A stretch of DNA of 64,000 bases, taken from assembly GCA_013365365.1 (NCBI GenBank), contig JABVXU010000047.1, positions 186,001 to 250,000 of the forward strand, written 5' to 3'. Both the position numbers and the translations under genes were made by a program. Below, in pieces: positions 11,161-23,700 of this stretch. The DNA comes from Cruorifilaria tuberocauda (lineage: Eukaryota > Nematoda > Chromadorea > Rhabditida > Onchocercidae). The notes beneath the pieces are model-generated. The model saw nothing but the letters and a program-made list of their open reading frames with translations, was not told the origin of the DNA and did no database searches. How positions within the stretch are numbered: position 1 is the stretch's first letter; every line of letters starts with the position of its first letter.

Positions 11161-14100
11161 CTAATATGCTTTGGAGAGAATTTTTTTTAGAAGATGATGA
11201 TGTCTGTATGCTTTCCGAAATGAATCATCATCGTTAACAAGTTTCCCTCCGATGCGAGTTATCCAGAAATAATCGGGCCAAGTTACACTGTACTCTTTGC
11301 TTATATTATTAGCATTTCTAGCATTCGTATTCTTATCACCAAACAAATCTCTGAAAACATTCTAATTACAGTTCTAAACATAAGTGAATATTTAAAGATT
11401 GATTGAAATAAAATTCTTATCTATTCCTCATTCTTGTTAAGCTCAACTGATATCTCGATAATGTTTCGATAGCTTTTAGTAGATGGTTTTGTTTCCAGGT
11501 TGTTATTTGCTGAAAACTTTTTTGTAGTATAAGCCTTTCTATCCGTTTTCTTTTTTTTGTGTCATACAAATACTATTCTTCTTCAACGATTAGCATACAT
11601 CGACTGGTCGGTAGAGCCGTATTCTTTAAATGATCATGAGAAAGATCTTGAGTCCCCTGTTAGAATTTATGGATTCCCCGGAACAAAACAGTCAGACAAA
11701 ATCGCTGGAGTAAAAGTTTGAGAATGGTAAAAATATGCAAATCCATGCATTAAAAATATTTATTGCTCGAATTTTTAATTACATTTTATTGATTTTCTAG
11801 AAATTATTATGTTCTCGAAGAGGCATCACTAACCTTAGGAAGAAATAGGAATGAATAATCTTTACATCTATTAACGATAGTTCCATTACATAAATGCAAC
11901 TCTCTTCATAATATTAATTGTTCAATCAGGTTGTATTCTGCTGCGTTGGTATATTATGAATGCTATTTAAAATATAATTTATATTTAATATATGTTTTTA
12001 AAAATTTTGTATAATCCATCCTTATCTTCACTTGGTTTGTTAGCGTTAGCTGTACTGGTTTTGTCCCTAAATTTAAATCTAATTTTTTCCGAGATATTTT
12101 AATCATTTATCATCATTTCCAGTATTTTTCAAGACTATTACACATTCATCCAAACTATCAAGTTTCATACTTTTGCTTTTCATTGCATTTCACAACAGCA
12201 ACAAAATTTATGAGCAGCACAAAGACAACTCATTCTCAATTCATCATATCCTATAAATTCATTCCTAAAATTAACTTTTTGTCGTTTATTAGTTTTCCTT
12301 GCTCTCATTAAAAATTTTCGAAGTTAGTAAAATATCCTGTTTCATAAAAGGTTTTTTAACAGCAGCTTCAATCGCTTGTTTTGGAATCATGCAGTATTCA
12401 AGCCGCTTTCATTTTGTGAAAAATTTAGAAAACATAAATAGTAAAATATTAATACTACATTCCCAATGAAGTAGAACTTGTTAGCTGTTTCCAAATCATA
12501 AAACGAATACTATTTGTGCTCTTTTTTGAATAAGTTATGTAGAATGGTGATGGATAAGTGAGGAAAGTTAGCTGTCGAGTAGTGTGCCAAAAGTTGAAAT
12601 GATTTTTGCTTCATCATTATCCTCTATTTTTCTTTCATCTTTTCTCGTTTTCTTTCTGTATGAACTAGAAATTGATGCATTTGAAATATAGAAGAAAAGT
12701 TTTTTGTTTGACTATCAGTAAAAGAGTAGGATAAGTATGATACGTAATCATTTTACCCTCCTTGTATACGTTTTTTCCTTTCTTAATCTCTTTTCTCCTC
12801 CCTCAACTTTATGGTCATTCAGAAGGTTTCAAGTATTATTAAATGCCCTCTTTTGCGTTGTGATTATATTTAAGAAGTATATTGTCATCATCATCTCTTG
12901 ACTATACCGTTTATTTCCAATAATGTTGGTTGTACCATCGTTAATTGTTCACCTTTAGCTAAACCATTTAATCCGATGATAGTTACCATGTAGCTTTCTC
13001 TTTTTCTTGCTCTTTTATTGTCCCTTTACTTTTCGCTCATCTTATTCAAAAAAAAGCTTCATCGTTTGTTTTCTAACATCTTTAGAGAGCCACACCCTTC
13101 AGTGAATCGGTAATTTTCTTGCAATATGTCGTATTGGTGTCCTCTTTGAAAGGCATGGCAATTGATTTTCAGCTTTATTATATATCAGTTTAAAACCAAA
13201 GTAACGCATTCAGTGAGGCGAAATGCTACTTCATCACAGAAAGAAAGTGCTGTTTTATTAGGCGCACTTCATTGTTTTCATCCCTTCTCTCCCACTTCTC
13301 TTTTCTTTTTTCGAATTCAAAATATCTGAAATGATTTACTGGCATATATGAGAAGCTCTTTTCCTTAATTCCGTTGAGTGCTCTTCTCCTTATTATCGAT
13401 AAATTGTTTCAATAAGATGATGATGGCTCCCACTTCATCAGATGGAATTGGTTTCATTTTTAAGGCATCATACTAATTGATTAAAATGCATACCATGCAC
13501 TCTAGTAATCTTCAGGTAAGTAAAACATTTGAATACATCCTGTCCTTAATTTATATTAACGCTAATTTTTTTTGCAATTTATGCTCCCTAAAGCAAATTT
13601 CCTTCCGCATTTGCGACGTTTGCACGTATTTTCCCATTCGTAGAAAAGAAAAACGTTGTTTAAATTCATCAGTGCAGCAGAATGTGAGCGGAAAACATTC
13701 ATGTTTGCTTTCCCATTGTATCTGCCATGACAGCTTGTGATTATATTTCCCGATATTCCATATCATTTTTCCGTCAATTCTGAAAAAAAACAAACGCAAA
13801 GGTTATTTTATCCAACTAATTGCACATGCTTATCGTTTTCTGTATAAATTGGAAATATGAAGAGTAGTTGTCATAAATGTTATCTATAACAATATTTGTT
13901 GTATCATTTGGGAAATGTATGTTTTTAGCATAAAAATACACATGGTGAGAGTGTTGAGGGTACATCCAAATATCCGAATAAACGTTAATCTTTATCAATC
14001 CTGAGTGGATTGAGATCTATTTTACAAAGGTTCCAAGCATAAACGTGGTTTTGTTTAAGCAAACAAACAGTTAAGGGAAAATATTCCCACATTTTTACTC

Positions 14101-14822
14101 CGGTTGTAGGTAGTTGTTAGGAGGGCACATGAGATTAGCTTGCATCAGTCGGATTCCACCGCTTATTAATCAGTCAAACCGCCTTATTTCATTCCTCGCT
14201 ACTATTTCCTATTCCACATTTATATCCACTATTTTCAAATAATCATCTCTGGCAAATTGTAAATTCTTTACAGCAACCATGCTATGCTACCTTACATCAC
14301 CTTGACGGTGCATTACTCCTTCTTACTTCTTCAATTGTTATGCCTCACATCAATGCTAACTCTTTTCCCATTCACATGTCCGTTTATAAGTTATTTTATT
14401 AACTACTCTTATAATTCATATCAAGTGAATATCATTTTCGTTATTCTCAAAATGCAGATAAGGGAATACGAGCGTAGCTATTCATATTTCAAATTGTATC
14501 ATTATTCTAGCAGTTTCTAGTTTTATTATTTATAATATGTTCAGAGAAGATTTTCTGGATCAAAATTTGTGTTCACTTGGTATATCAGTAACTCATCAAA
14601 AAAGTCTTCTGAATCCAAATTCATTAAAAATTAAAAAACCTTGTGAGAAATGATGAAATGAGTTAATCATTATAGTTAAGATGAAGTCTTAAACACCCTA
14701 ACACACACTTCTAATCCGTAAATTTCTCATTTCTGGAATATCCTTATAGAATATTCACTTCAAAATATTGTAATATGATTTCCTATTTTCCGCACTTCCC
14801 TACTCTTTTGCACTTCTAATAT
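11161..14822. other. Gene-poor DNA, no gene seen
   Basis: AT-rich with pyrimidine-rich patches on the plus strand. Short ORFs at 13477-13740 and 13551-13799 overlap on opposite strands and neither has motifs. A weak tRNA-like patch near 11600 is discussed among the rejected items. Confidence 0.45.
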
Positions 14823-14905
14823 TCGTGTGTATACGCGTTTGTGTGTATGTGTATACGTGTGTGTGTGTGTGTGTGTGTGTGTGTCTGTCTGCCTGTATGT
14901 GTTTG
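14823..14905. repeat. GT microsatellite
   Basis: A perfect GT run at 14857-14884 embedded in degenerate GT, TGTA and CTGT repeats. Confidence 0.9.
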
Positions 14906-16954
14906 TGTATATCTGCGTATTTATTTTTGGTGATAGATGATAACGGTGTCCTTTTTTAATTCAAATTGAGAAACTTGAGACTATTTATTCCAGCACTTCT
15001 GCTATCCGTCAACTGCAACAATGTTTCTCCTCTGATCCACTTTTTTGATTCTACGGTTTCTAAAGCTGGCTTTGTTGTTAATGAATAGTTACGCGACGAT
15101 TAAATCTGCAAAATGAAATAACAGTTTATATACATGAATTTATATTGATACAATATTGATACAATGCGTTAGCAATTCTATTAGTGAGCGAAGCGATAGC
15201 TTATTTTTCAACCAAAAATGACTTTAAAAAAATCAGTGGTTCGTATTATTTAGTATAATATGCTGCTGACACATCCCAACTGGAAAAAACAATAATTGGA
15301 TATGAGCTTTTCTTTTGAAATGACTGACGCGCTACTCAAAAAATCCATTCAAAAAAATATCTTTTAAGTGTAAACAGTATGGTGACAGCTAATTTGAGGC
15401 TTTAGTTACTTTTTCTTTTGTTTCATTGCTTTTCAAATTAACTGATAAATACATGAACGGCAAATTTTTCACAATTATTAATAAAATCTTTGAATGAATT
15501 GAATTTCTTTTGCAACATTTTTCAAAATTCATTAGCATTTTTGTCATTATCACTGCAAATTTTGTTTTCTCCATTTTCATTCTCATCATATTACTTTTCT
15601 ATATACCGACCTGACTTTCTTCGATGGAATTCCTCGTTCCTTTTTTTTTGCTTTCAATTTTTTTATCAATCAGTAACTTTGCACTTCAAAATAATTCAGT
15701 TTTTTTTCATCCCAACTGGATGGAATAAGATTTAGCTCTTCATTCTCAATTACAAACCGAATAATGTCATTTCATTGATTCGTCGCCTTCTCTCATTTTT
15801 AAGTTACCATTTTAGAATTTGACGAAGTACTGTTACGAACTTTGGGAATAAGTGATAGTAGTAATGAATTGATACCGATAAGAGTGCATAATAGGGAAGT
15901 GGGCATTTTCTCGAGCGTCATTTTTTTTTCTGTTGGAGAGATGGGAGGAAAAAGAAGAAAGATTTCTCATTTCGATTTCTTTTAGTTATGATAGTGTGAG
16001 ATATTTTGAAAGCTCTCTTCCTCTTCAAGGAAAATGATATCAAAGGGCAAGAATCAGGAGAAATGATTAATTTGAAAATATTTCACTACCAATCCTCATT
16101 CCTCTCTATTTATACCTGTTAAGGAAATTTATTTGATAATACTCATCATTTTCATCACTTTATATATTTTCCTCCACTTAATTCTCTTCTAACATTATAT
16201 TAACATCCTTTCCATAAAAGTAACATATGCTATGAATTAAATCAAACGCCAGCTAGCGATCTTATAAACAGTTGTATGAATTATATGTTAAGTAAAATAA
16301 GAAATTTTTTAAGTTGTATAAATGGTAGATATTCCTTTGAAACAATTAACTCAAGAGAAAAAGCAATTTGTTTATGTTGAAAATTGAAGTGTGTGTGAAA
16401 ATAAGGGTAAGGAAAGACTTGGTTTAAAGTGATATAAAATTATCGAACGGATTTTTTGAAAAGTTTGATGAAAACCCGGTTAACTCTCCGATTCTATATC
16501 GAGAAATTTAATAAACTTTATATCTCTCATTTCATATTACCATTCAAATTTCAACAATCAGTCGGAACACCTCTGAAGGAGAACGTGAATGTGAAATAAA
16601 TGTAAAATGTAAAATAAAAGTGTAGGTATGATGGGATTAGATGAATGATATCGTAGTGAGGGTTCTGATTCTGTCCAGCAAGTATTAATGTTTGATCAAT
16701 CTGTTGCTGTGCAATGCTTCTTCAGCCATCTGTGGAGGCGGGGAAGTACTGGAACAGAGGAATGAATTTATCTGTAAATTGTAAAGCAATAAGTGATCAG
16801 TGCAAAATAGATCGCTTTGAAGGGTCTTACACTGACAAGCCGTCCTGGAAACGAGGCTTTTTGTGAGAGCCTCAAACAATCAATTCCTCTTCTGTTTTCT
16901 TTCAGGAGAAGGAGGAGACTACCATTGGCATAGAGATCATATATTGCATATACA

Positions 16955-16992
16955 TGTGTGTGTCTGTCTGTCTGTGTGTGTTTGTATGTTTA
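16955..16992. repeat. TG/TCTG microsatellite
   Basis: GTGTGTG followed by three TCTG units and a further TG run. Confidence 0.85.
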
Positions 16993-17380
16993 AGTTTGTT
17001 AGTAGCCTATGCTAAGGCCCTGTAGGTTGTTTGCTCGTTAAATAAGCCAGCCACATTTACTCTATAATATATGTTTTCCCTTTTCTTGCATGTCTTATTG
17101 ATTTATTTCTAAAAACGTTGATGTGAAGCGGAGGAAGTGATGAAACGTTTTAGTTCGACTTACCGATCTTCCTTTTTTTTTGTTCTTTTCTAAGCTTCGT
17201 TGATGTTTACGTGCTTGAAATTGTTATTTCATAGCTGCATTTTACACTTTATTATAATAATTTTGCTTTTTGGTGTTTACCATTGCCGTCATTTCAGTAT
17301 GGCTTTCGTTATCATTTATTTATTCTGTTATGTGTTCTCTGACATGAAAAACGGATTAACAAGATGATGAAGTCAATAAG

Positions 17381-17599
17381 TTAATGGTTTCTTTTTTTCA
17401 AATTTCTGTAAGCCATTGTAACGTTTACATCATCCCTTTGTGATAGGAAAGCTGACTTTTGGCTTTCTTTCACTTTCTTATTAACCTGTGATTTGTCTGA
17501 TAGAATATTTTTAATTGCATCATCGGTAACACACTCCTCAATAAAAAAAGTAAAATTATTTCCGTAACATTTCAAATCATGCAGACTTACACATTTCAA
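17381..17599 (-). CDS. Small unrecognised ORF
   Basis: A 72-codon open frame with protein-like composition in its middle and end (FTFFIEECVTDDAIKNILSD, then a Lys/Gln/Ser-rich tail). No recognised motif and no neighbouring exon. It could be a chance open frame in gene-poor DNA. Confidence 0.2.
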   Translation of the reverse strand: MKCVSLHDLKCYGNNFTFFIEECVTDDAIKNILSDKSQVNKKVKESQKSAFLSQRDDVNVTMAYRNLKKRNH

Positions 17600-18649
17600 A
17601 ATTTCCCATTATTTCATGGCTCATCAACTCAAACAGCAGATGCAACCAAAATGTTTTAAGAATGAGCAACTTTTTGAATCTAAAGTATCTGACGTCATAC
17701 ATGTCATACATATTGTAATTGAACGATTGTCATGCATGCATTTAGGTTATCATCATCTAAAACTGTTTTTTGTTACGTGTTAATTTTTGTTTTTTAAAGG
17801 GAATCTATGTTGGTACCAACTAACATTGCAGGGAATGATATTTCCAGTCGATCGTTGCAGTGTTATTTCCATATACACATATTTCTGACGCTTTTTTGAT
17901 CTCTGATATTATGTCTGCAATCAGTTCTATTGTTTTTTGTATGAAAGTTGAGCAAGGAAACCAGAAGTTTATTATTTAAACAGTGCAGGATTTACGCTTG
18001 TAGAATTTCAGATTAAAAAAATTTCTTCCTGACTATTTTTCGTTCAGGTATAAACTATCAGCTGCGAAGCATTGAGACGGGGTTTTTTTAATCCCAAATT
18101 TGAGCATGAAACTCAACTTTCCAAATCAGTTGATTGAAGGTTTGTTATTCTGTTACTGCTTGCACTTCTTTCCAGAAATAAAAAATGTTAAAATTACAAT
18201 GCTATACATGAGATCAACCTTAATCTTCCATATATTACAAGGATTGTAAAGTTATTCTTATTTCACCGATTTAGTTCACTACTAATGTGCACATATAAAT
18301 TACTTGAAATGAAACGAAGATAAAAAGTTATGAAATAAAATTACACACATAGGGAGGTACAAGAGAGGTCAATGAATAAAAGTTCAAAATATTCAAAATA
18401 TCATATTTGAGAAGACAATGTTAAACCAATTTTTTTAAAAATAGATGCGTTAAATCTGTAAGTGATTAAAATAAGGCCAGAAAATTTACGTCATATTATT
18501 TTACCATAATTTGAAAAGGATTTTTTCATTTTAATTTCATTTGTTTGTAAATGTTTCATGGACTCTGGTTTAAGCGGAAATGTGAGGAGTGGTGGGAATC
18601 AGTGAAGCAGTTAAAATTATATCAAGGTTAATTTATCCAAAAAAGTAGA

Positions 18650-18694
18650 ATGCGAATGCCCAAAGTCTTAATTCATGCGAATGCCCAAAAGTCT
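18650..18694. repeat. Short direct repeat, two copies
   Basis: ATGCGAATGCCCAAAGTCT is repeated about 25 bases later with a single inserted A. Confidence 0.8.
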
Positions 18695-18956
18695 CAATAA
18701 ACTACCCATTTAAGGCAGAAAAACAACTGTAAAGTTTTCCGTGCGGCATTACTGCATGATCATATACTCTTGTGAAAGTGACACATATTTTTATTCAGGA
18801 ATATTTGGTTTACCTCAGGTTTATATTTATTTGTTTTTCTGTGTTTGCATTTATATTTACTTGTGTGTTTATATAGATTTATTTATATTTTTAACCAAAA
18901 TGGCTCTAGTAATATCTATCAATGGCACTGTAACTATCTTTTATTGTATGCCTTGA

Positions 18957-20762
18957 ATATTAGGGCTTGAACGTTAGGCCTGTGGGAAGGCTCTTTTTTA
19001 ATTTATATTGCTCATCTAGTTCTAATTTAAATTCCTGTTCTGTGGAAGGAATCGAGATCATTAATTAATTTGGTTTATTGGCGTATTAGTATAGAGAGGA
19101 AGAAAGAGAAGGATGGCAATAACAAGTGGAAATGATCTTTTCTGTAAATAAATGAGCATTTGATTGCTAATATTTTAGTGAAGTGTTTGTGGAGTGTTTC
19201 ATGAAGAATAAAACAATTTAAAAAGATTAATTCATGAACTGAAGTAGTTCCTTTTTTATTATTATTCAATATGAATGTACTTCTATTTGTTCTTATCAAA
19301 AATTTTTATCTTTTACATTAAATGATGGGTTTATTTCCACTTTTTAATTGCTTCAGCGCTTATAATATCTTCTAAATTTAGTACCTTTCTTAATAGTTTT
19401 TCGAAATTATATTTATCTTTGGATAATTCAAAAGTAATTAATTCGGAATAGGTGCTAGTTATAATACTACAAAACTTCTATTTCTGCTCATTTACCAGTT
19501 GGGGAACTTTGTCATATCTTCATATTTGGGCACTCGTCTTACTTGCTAATGCGAATTAGATGAAAAACTGATGAGTCCACAGAAGAAAAGAGAAAGGTTT
19601 CGGAAAACTGAGAACCGTAAAGTAGAATTTTTCAAATTAGAATCATCATCCATCAGGTAACCTTAAGGCTTAAAGCTGTTATGTCAATTTATTGTCATCA
19701 TGCATCCTGACTTATTGTTTGGTGTCGCTATCCTGAATATTTATGTTGATTCATTTGAACAACTGTTATCGTCTCTTAATAGTAGCGTTACGATCGTCTG
19801 TTCTAGGGAGCTTATCTATACGGCATATAAATTGCGAATGATTAGTTATTGGAAATACTTAAATAAGATAGTGAAAAATTCCCGATAATCTAGGATCTCT
19901 CTTCAATACGGTTTGGAAGATTTGACAAAATATTTATCGATTACATCAGGAATATACAAAGCAAATCTCTTCTCTTTCATAAGTTATTTATCATTGTAAT
20001 TATGCACAGATCTTGAGAAAGACAAATTTTGCACGCTGAAATGCTGCAGTAAGTGGACATCATCAAATTAGAGAGTTTGAATGAAGGAGTTGCCTAATTA
20101 TCTATTCAGTTAAAATGAATGATTTTACACCTTCGAATAACTGATAGAAGATCACTAAATCTCTAGCTGACGCCTTATTTAAGCCGTATTCGAGAAATAT
20201 CAGTACTTACTATCGGTTAAGCATTTTCTTGGGAAACATTTTTTAAAGGCACTGAATATTAAAATTTTTCGAATCCTAATCGAATTCTTTTTTTATACTA
20301 GAAAATAATTAGAAATCTGCAAGAATGCGTATTTTCCCATACAATGTGTGCTGCACGTAAAGGACGGGTTTTTTGCTTCATTATCCCAGCTGAGATTCGT
20401 TTTACATAGTATCACTATGAAATTTTGTTGGATCTTGAAAATAAAAAGGAGAAACTTTTAATATGCAATTTTGTTGATATTGTTTGATGCTCCATAGTGA
20501 TTATACTAAACTGTTTTATTAAATTATGAAAATTTGTCGCGTTTTGTCACGTTTTTCTGGTTTATTATGTTCTCTTTCTTCTTCATAGATCAAAATGAAT
20601 TGATTATCACAGGTAGTTGATCCGTATCACAGACAATCGCGACAAAGCAGTGGAAAATTTTTCCAGGAAAAAAGTTGTATATTTGCGGTTTTTTTTTGCA
20701 TCAAATTAACAGTTCAAAAATTTTCAAACGAAATGTACACTTTCTTTCGGTGTTATTAAATT
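18957..20762. other. Upstream region of the CaMKII gene
   Basis: No gene seen. AT-rich DNA upstream of the unc-43-type gene that probably holds its promoter. A possible trans-splice acceptor (TTAACAG, ending at 20712) lies 50 bases before the start codon. Confidence 0.35.
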
Positions 20763-23700
20763 ATGGTAGTTATACCGCAGGCGAATAACGTCATGAACAG
20801 TACGTCGACAAACTTCAGTGATAATTATGAAGTCAAGGAAGAACTGGGAAAGTTAGTTATTTTTCTAAATTCCTTGAATGCAGTCATAAAAAAATATCCG
20901 TGTTCAGCTATGTATCAAATCAGTTATTTGCTTATTTATCCGAACTTGTTTGTAAGTAATACTGAATTTCATACATAACATACGAAATTCAACATGAGAT
21001 TTCCATACGATATTATTTGGTTATTTCTCTGATGTAAATAGATCATCGCATAATAGTACGTATTATCAGCATTGTAGGATATATCAATATATCATTTTAA
21101 ATTCGTCTCGAAAATAGTAGAAAAGATTATTTTCACATTGCAATCCGTATTCAAAATACTCATGTTCAAAATTCTAGAGGCGCGTTTTCGGTTGTACGAC
21201 GGTGTGTGCAGAAACGAACTGGTATGGAATTTGCTGCAAAAATCATTAATACAAAAAAACTTTCCGCACGCGGTTTGTTGATATATATTTTATTCTTTGG
21301 GAGTTCCATTACTTTAAATAATGACAGACTGAATTTTACAATCATTCTTTTTGTTCAAATTTCACTAGAATATATTCAGTTGAATCTATCATCATTGCGA
21401 TCTAGTAATTTTTTTGTGTGAATTTTTTCGTGATTTCAGATTTTCAAAAACTGGAAAGAGAAGCTCGAATATGCCGGAAACTACAGCATCCCAACATCGG
21501 CAAGTATTTCTCTTCAATTCATTCCAAGGAAATTGTACACTCTTGCAAAGTTTTTAAATTTATTATGATCAGAATAAGAAAATAAATGAATTTCAGTGCG
21601 GTTACACGACAACATACAAGAGGAAGCTTTTCATTATCTTGTTTTCGACTTGTATGTTTCCACAAATTTTTCATCGAAAATCTATATTCTGTTTTCATAC
21701 AAACAAAAAAGAAGCAAAAGAAATGACCATTTGGCTTACTGGTCTCTTTGGAAATAAGATTCTGCAGAGCTGTGAATAATTTGACTTTTAAAAAGACTTG
21801 AGAAAATTTTGTCTGAGAAAATTTTTGAAAGCTTTTAGCTGTCGTATTACTTTCAATCTTTTTTTTCAGAGTGACAGGCGGTGAACTGTTCGAAGATATA
21901 GTTGCTAGAGAGTTTTATAGCGAAGCGGATGCCAGGTAATATTAGTTGTTTTACCTTTATTAGTTGTAATAATCAACTTATTTTTTCTTCTATCTTTATC
22001 AATCAACAGAATGAAATTTTCCTATTCTCCAAAACTGTTTTCATATTAACACGGATTAAATGAAAACAATCCTCAGTCTTTTCATAAAATATTTCAGTCA
22101 CTGTATTCAGCAAATTCTGGAATCAATCGCCTACTGCCACTTGAACAATGTGGTTCATAGGGATCTCAAGGTAATTTTAATAGAATCAGCTTAAGCTTCA
22201 GATTATTTGACATTGTTTGGCACCGATTTCCTTACGTTGATTTTTTGAAATAAAGCGGTGAGGAGGATTTATGGCAAGTTAATGAAATTTACTTAAACTT
22301 AGTGAAATATTTCCGAAACTTGAAGTCATTATCTGAACTATATTATTGAATAGTGTACAATTTCTAAACATAATTTTTAGCCTGAGAATCTCTTACTTGC
22401 AAGCAAAGCGAAAGGTGCAGCGGTGAAATTAGCCGATTTTGGACTTGCAATTGAGGTACAAGGAGATACGGAAGCATGGTTTGGTTTTGCAGGCACACCC
22501 GGGTATTTATCACCAGAAGTGCTCAAAAAGGATCCTTATGGAAAACCAGTTGATATATGGGCCTGCGGTATATTACACATTTCATTTCAATATCGATGTA
22601 ACTATTATTATTTCATCATGTTGCAATTTATAAATTTTTCAGGCGTTATTCTCTACATACTGCTTGTTGGTTATCCACCATTCTGGGATGAAGACCAACA
22701 TCGTTTATATGCACAAATAAAAGCGGGTGCTTATGATGTGAGCGCTTCTTTTTTTATACAGAGGCTATAAACTTTTGAGGAGGAATTATCAATAAACTTT
22801 CAAGAAGCAATTATTAAGTTACCTGATAAGTGGCTCGACAGAAACAACTTTTTGTAATTTGTCATTTCGAAGTTCATTGTTATTTTTATCCTCATTGATT
22901 ATTAACAAAGAGGATCTATGCTTTGGTTCATCTTGTAAATAATTTTGTATTCTTACCGTCTTTTCAAAGAATATCTTCAATGGTTGTCTCTTTTATTGAT
23001 TTAATTTTAATTGCAGTATCCAAGCCCTGAATGGGACACAGTCACTCCTGAAGCTAAGAATTTAATCGACAATATGTTAACAGTTAATCCAAAGAAGCGA
23101 ATAACTGCAGAGCAGGCTTTAAAAGTTCCATGGATTTGCGTGAGTTTTTGAATCCCCAAAAAATACAGCATCCTTCCTAAACCAATTCCATTCCCTAGAA
23201 ATATGTCTATGATGACGAATAGCATTATCAAAATATAATTTTCATATTTAGAATCGTGAACGTGTTGCTTCCGTTATACATCGTCAGGATACAGTGGACT
23301 GTTTGAAGAAATTCAATGCTAGGCGAAAATTGAAGGTATTTTCTCTTATTGAAATTTCGCTCCGATAAATAAATATTCAAACAAAATTTCCCTTGCAATT
23401 ACTGAACTTTTTTGGATATCTGTAGAAAGCTTACTGATATTTAAACTTTCAAGTTTTTGGAATATATTTTAGTCTCTTTTTATTCCTTCTCAGATTCTTG
23501 CGTCCTTCTTGTGTGCCTTTTTCTTCTGAATGTGCATGCGTTTGAGAACTTTTTTGCTGATTCATTCATTTATTACTTCGTTCTCTTATTATGTTAACTA
23601 TTTGTCAAATACGCTATTTTTTGAAAAACAGCGAGTTTTTCAAAAAATTACTGGAAACACAATCTTAACTATTATATATATATATATCATAAATGTGTGT

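Noticed and set aside
11593..11665. tRNA-like patch with GTCGGTAGAGC and, 40 bases later, CTTGAGTCCC
   Set aside because: The box A and box B spacing is tRNA-like, but the D, anticodon and acceptor stems do not pair. At best it is a very decayed tRNA or SINE remnant.
13477..13799. Overlapping 87- and 82-codon ORFs on opposite strands
   Set aside because: No motifs, no splice support, and complementary open frames suggest chance.
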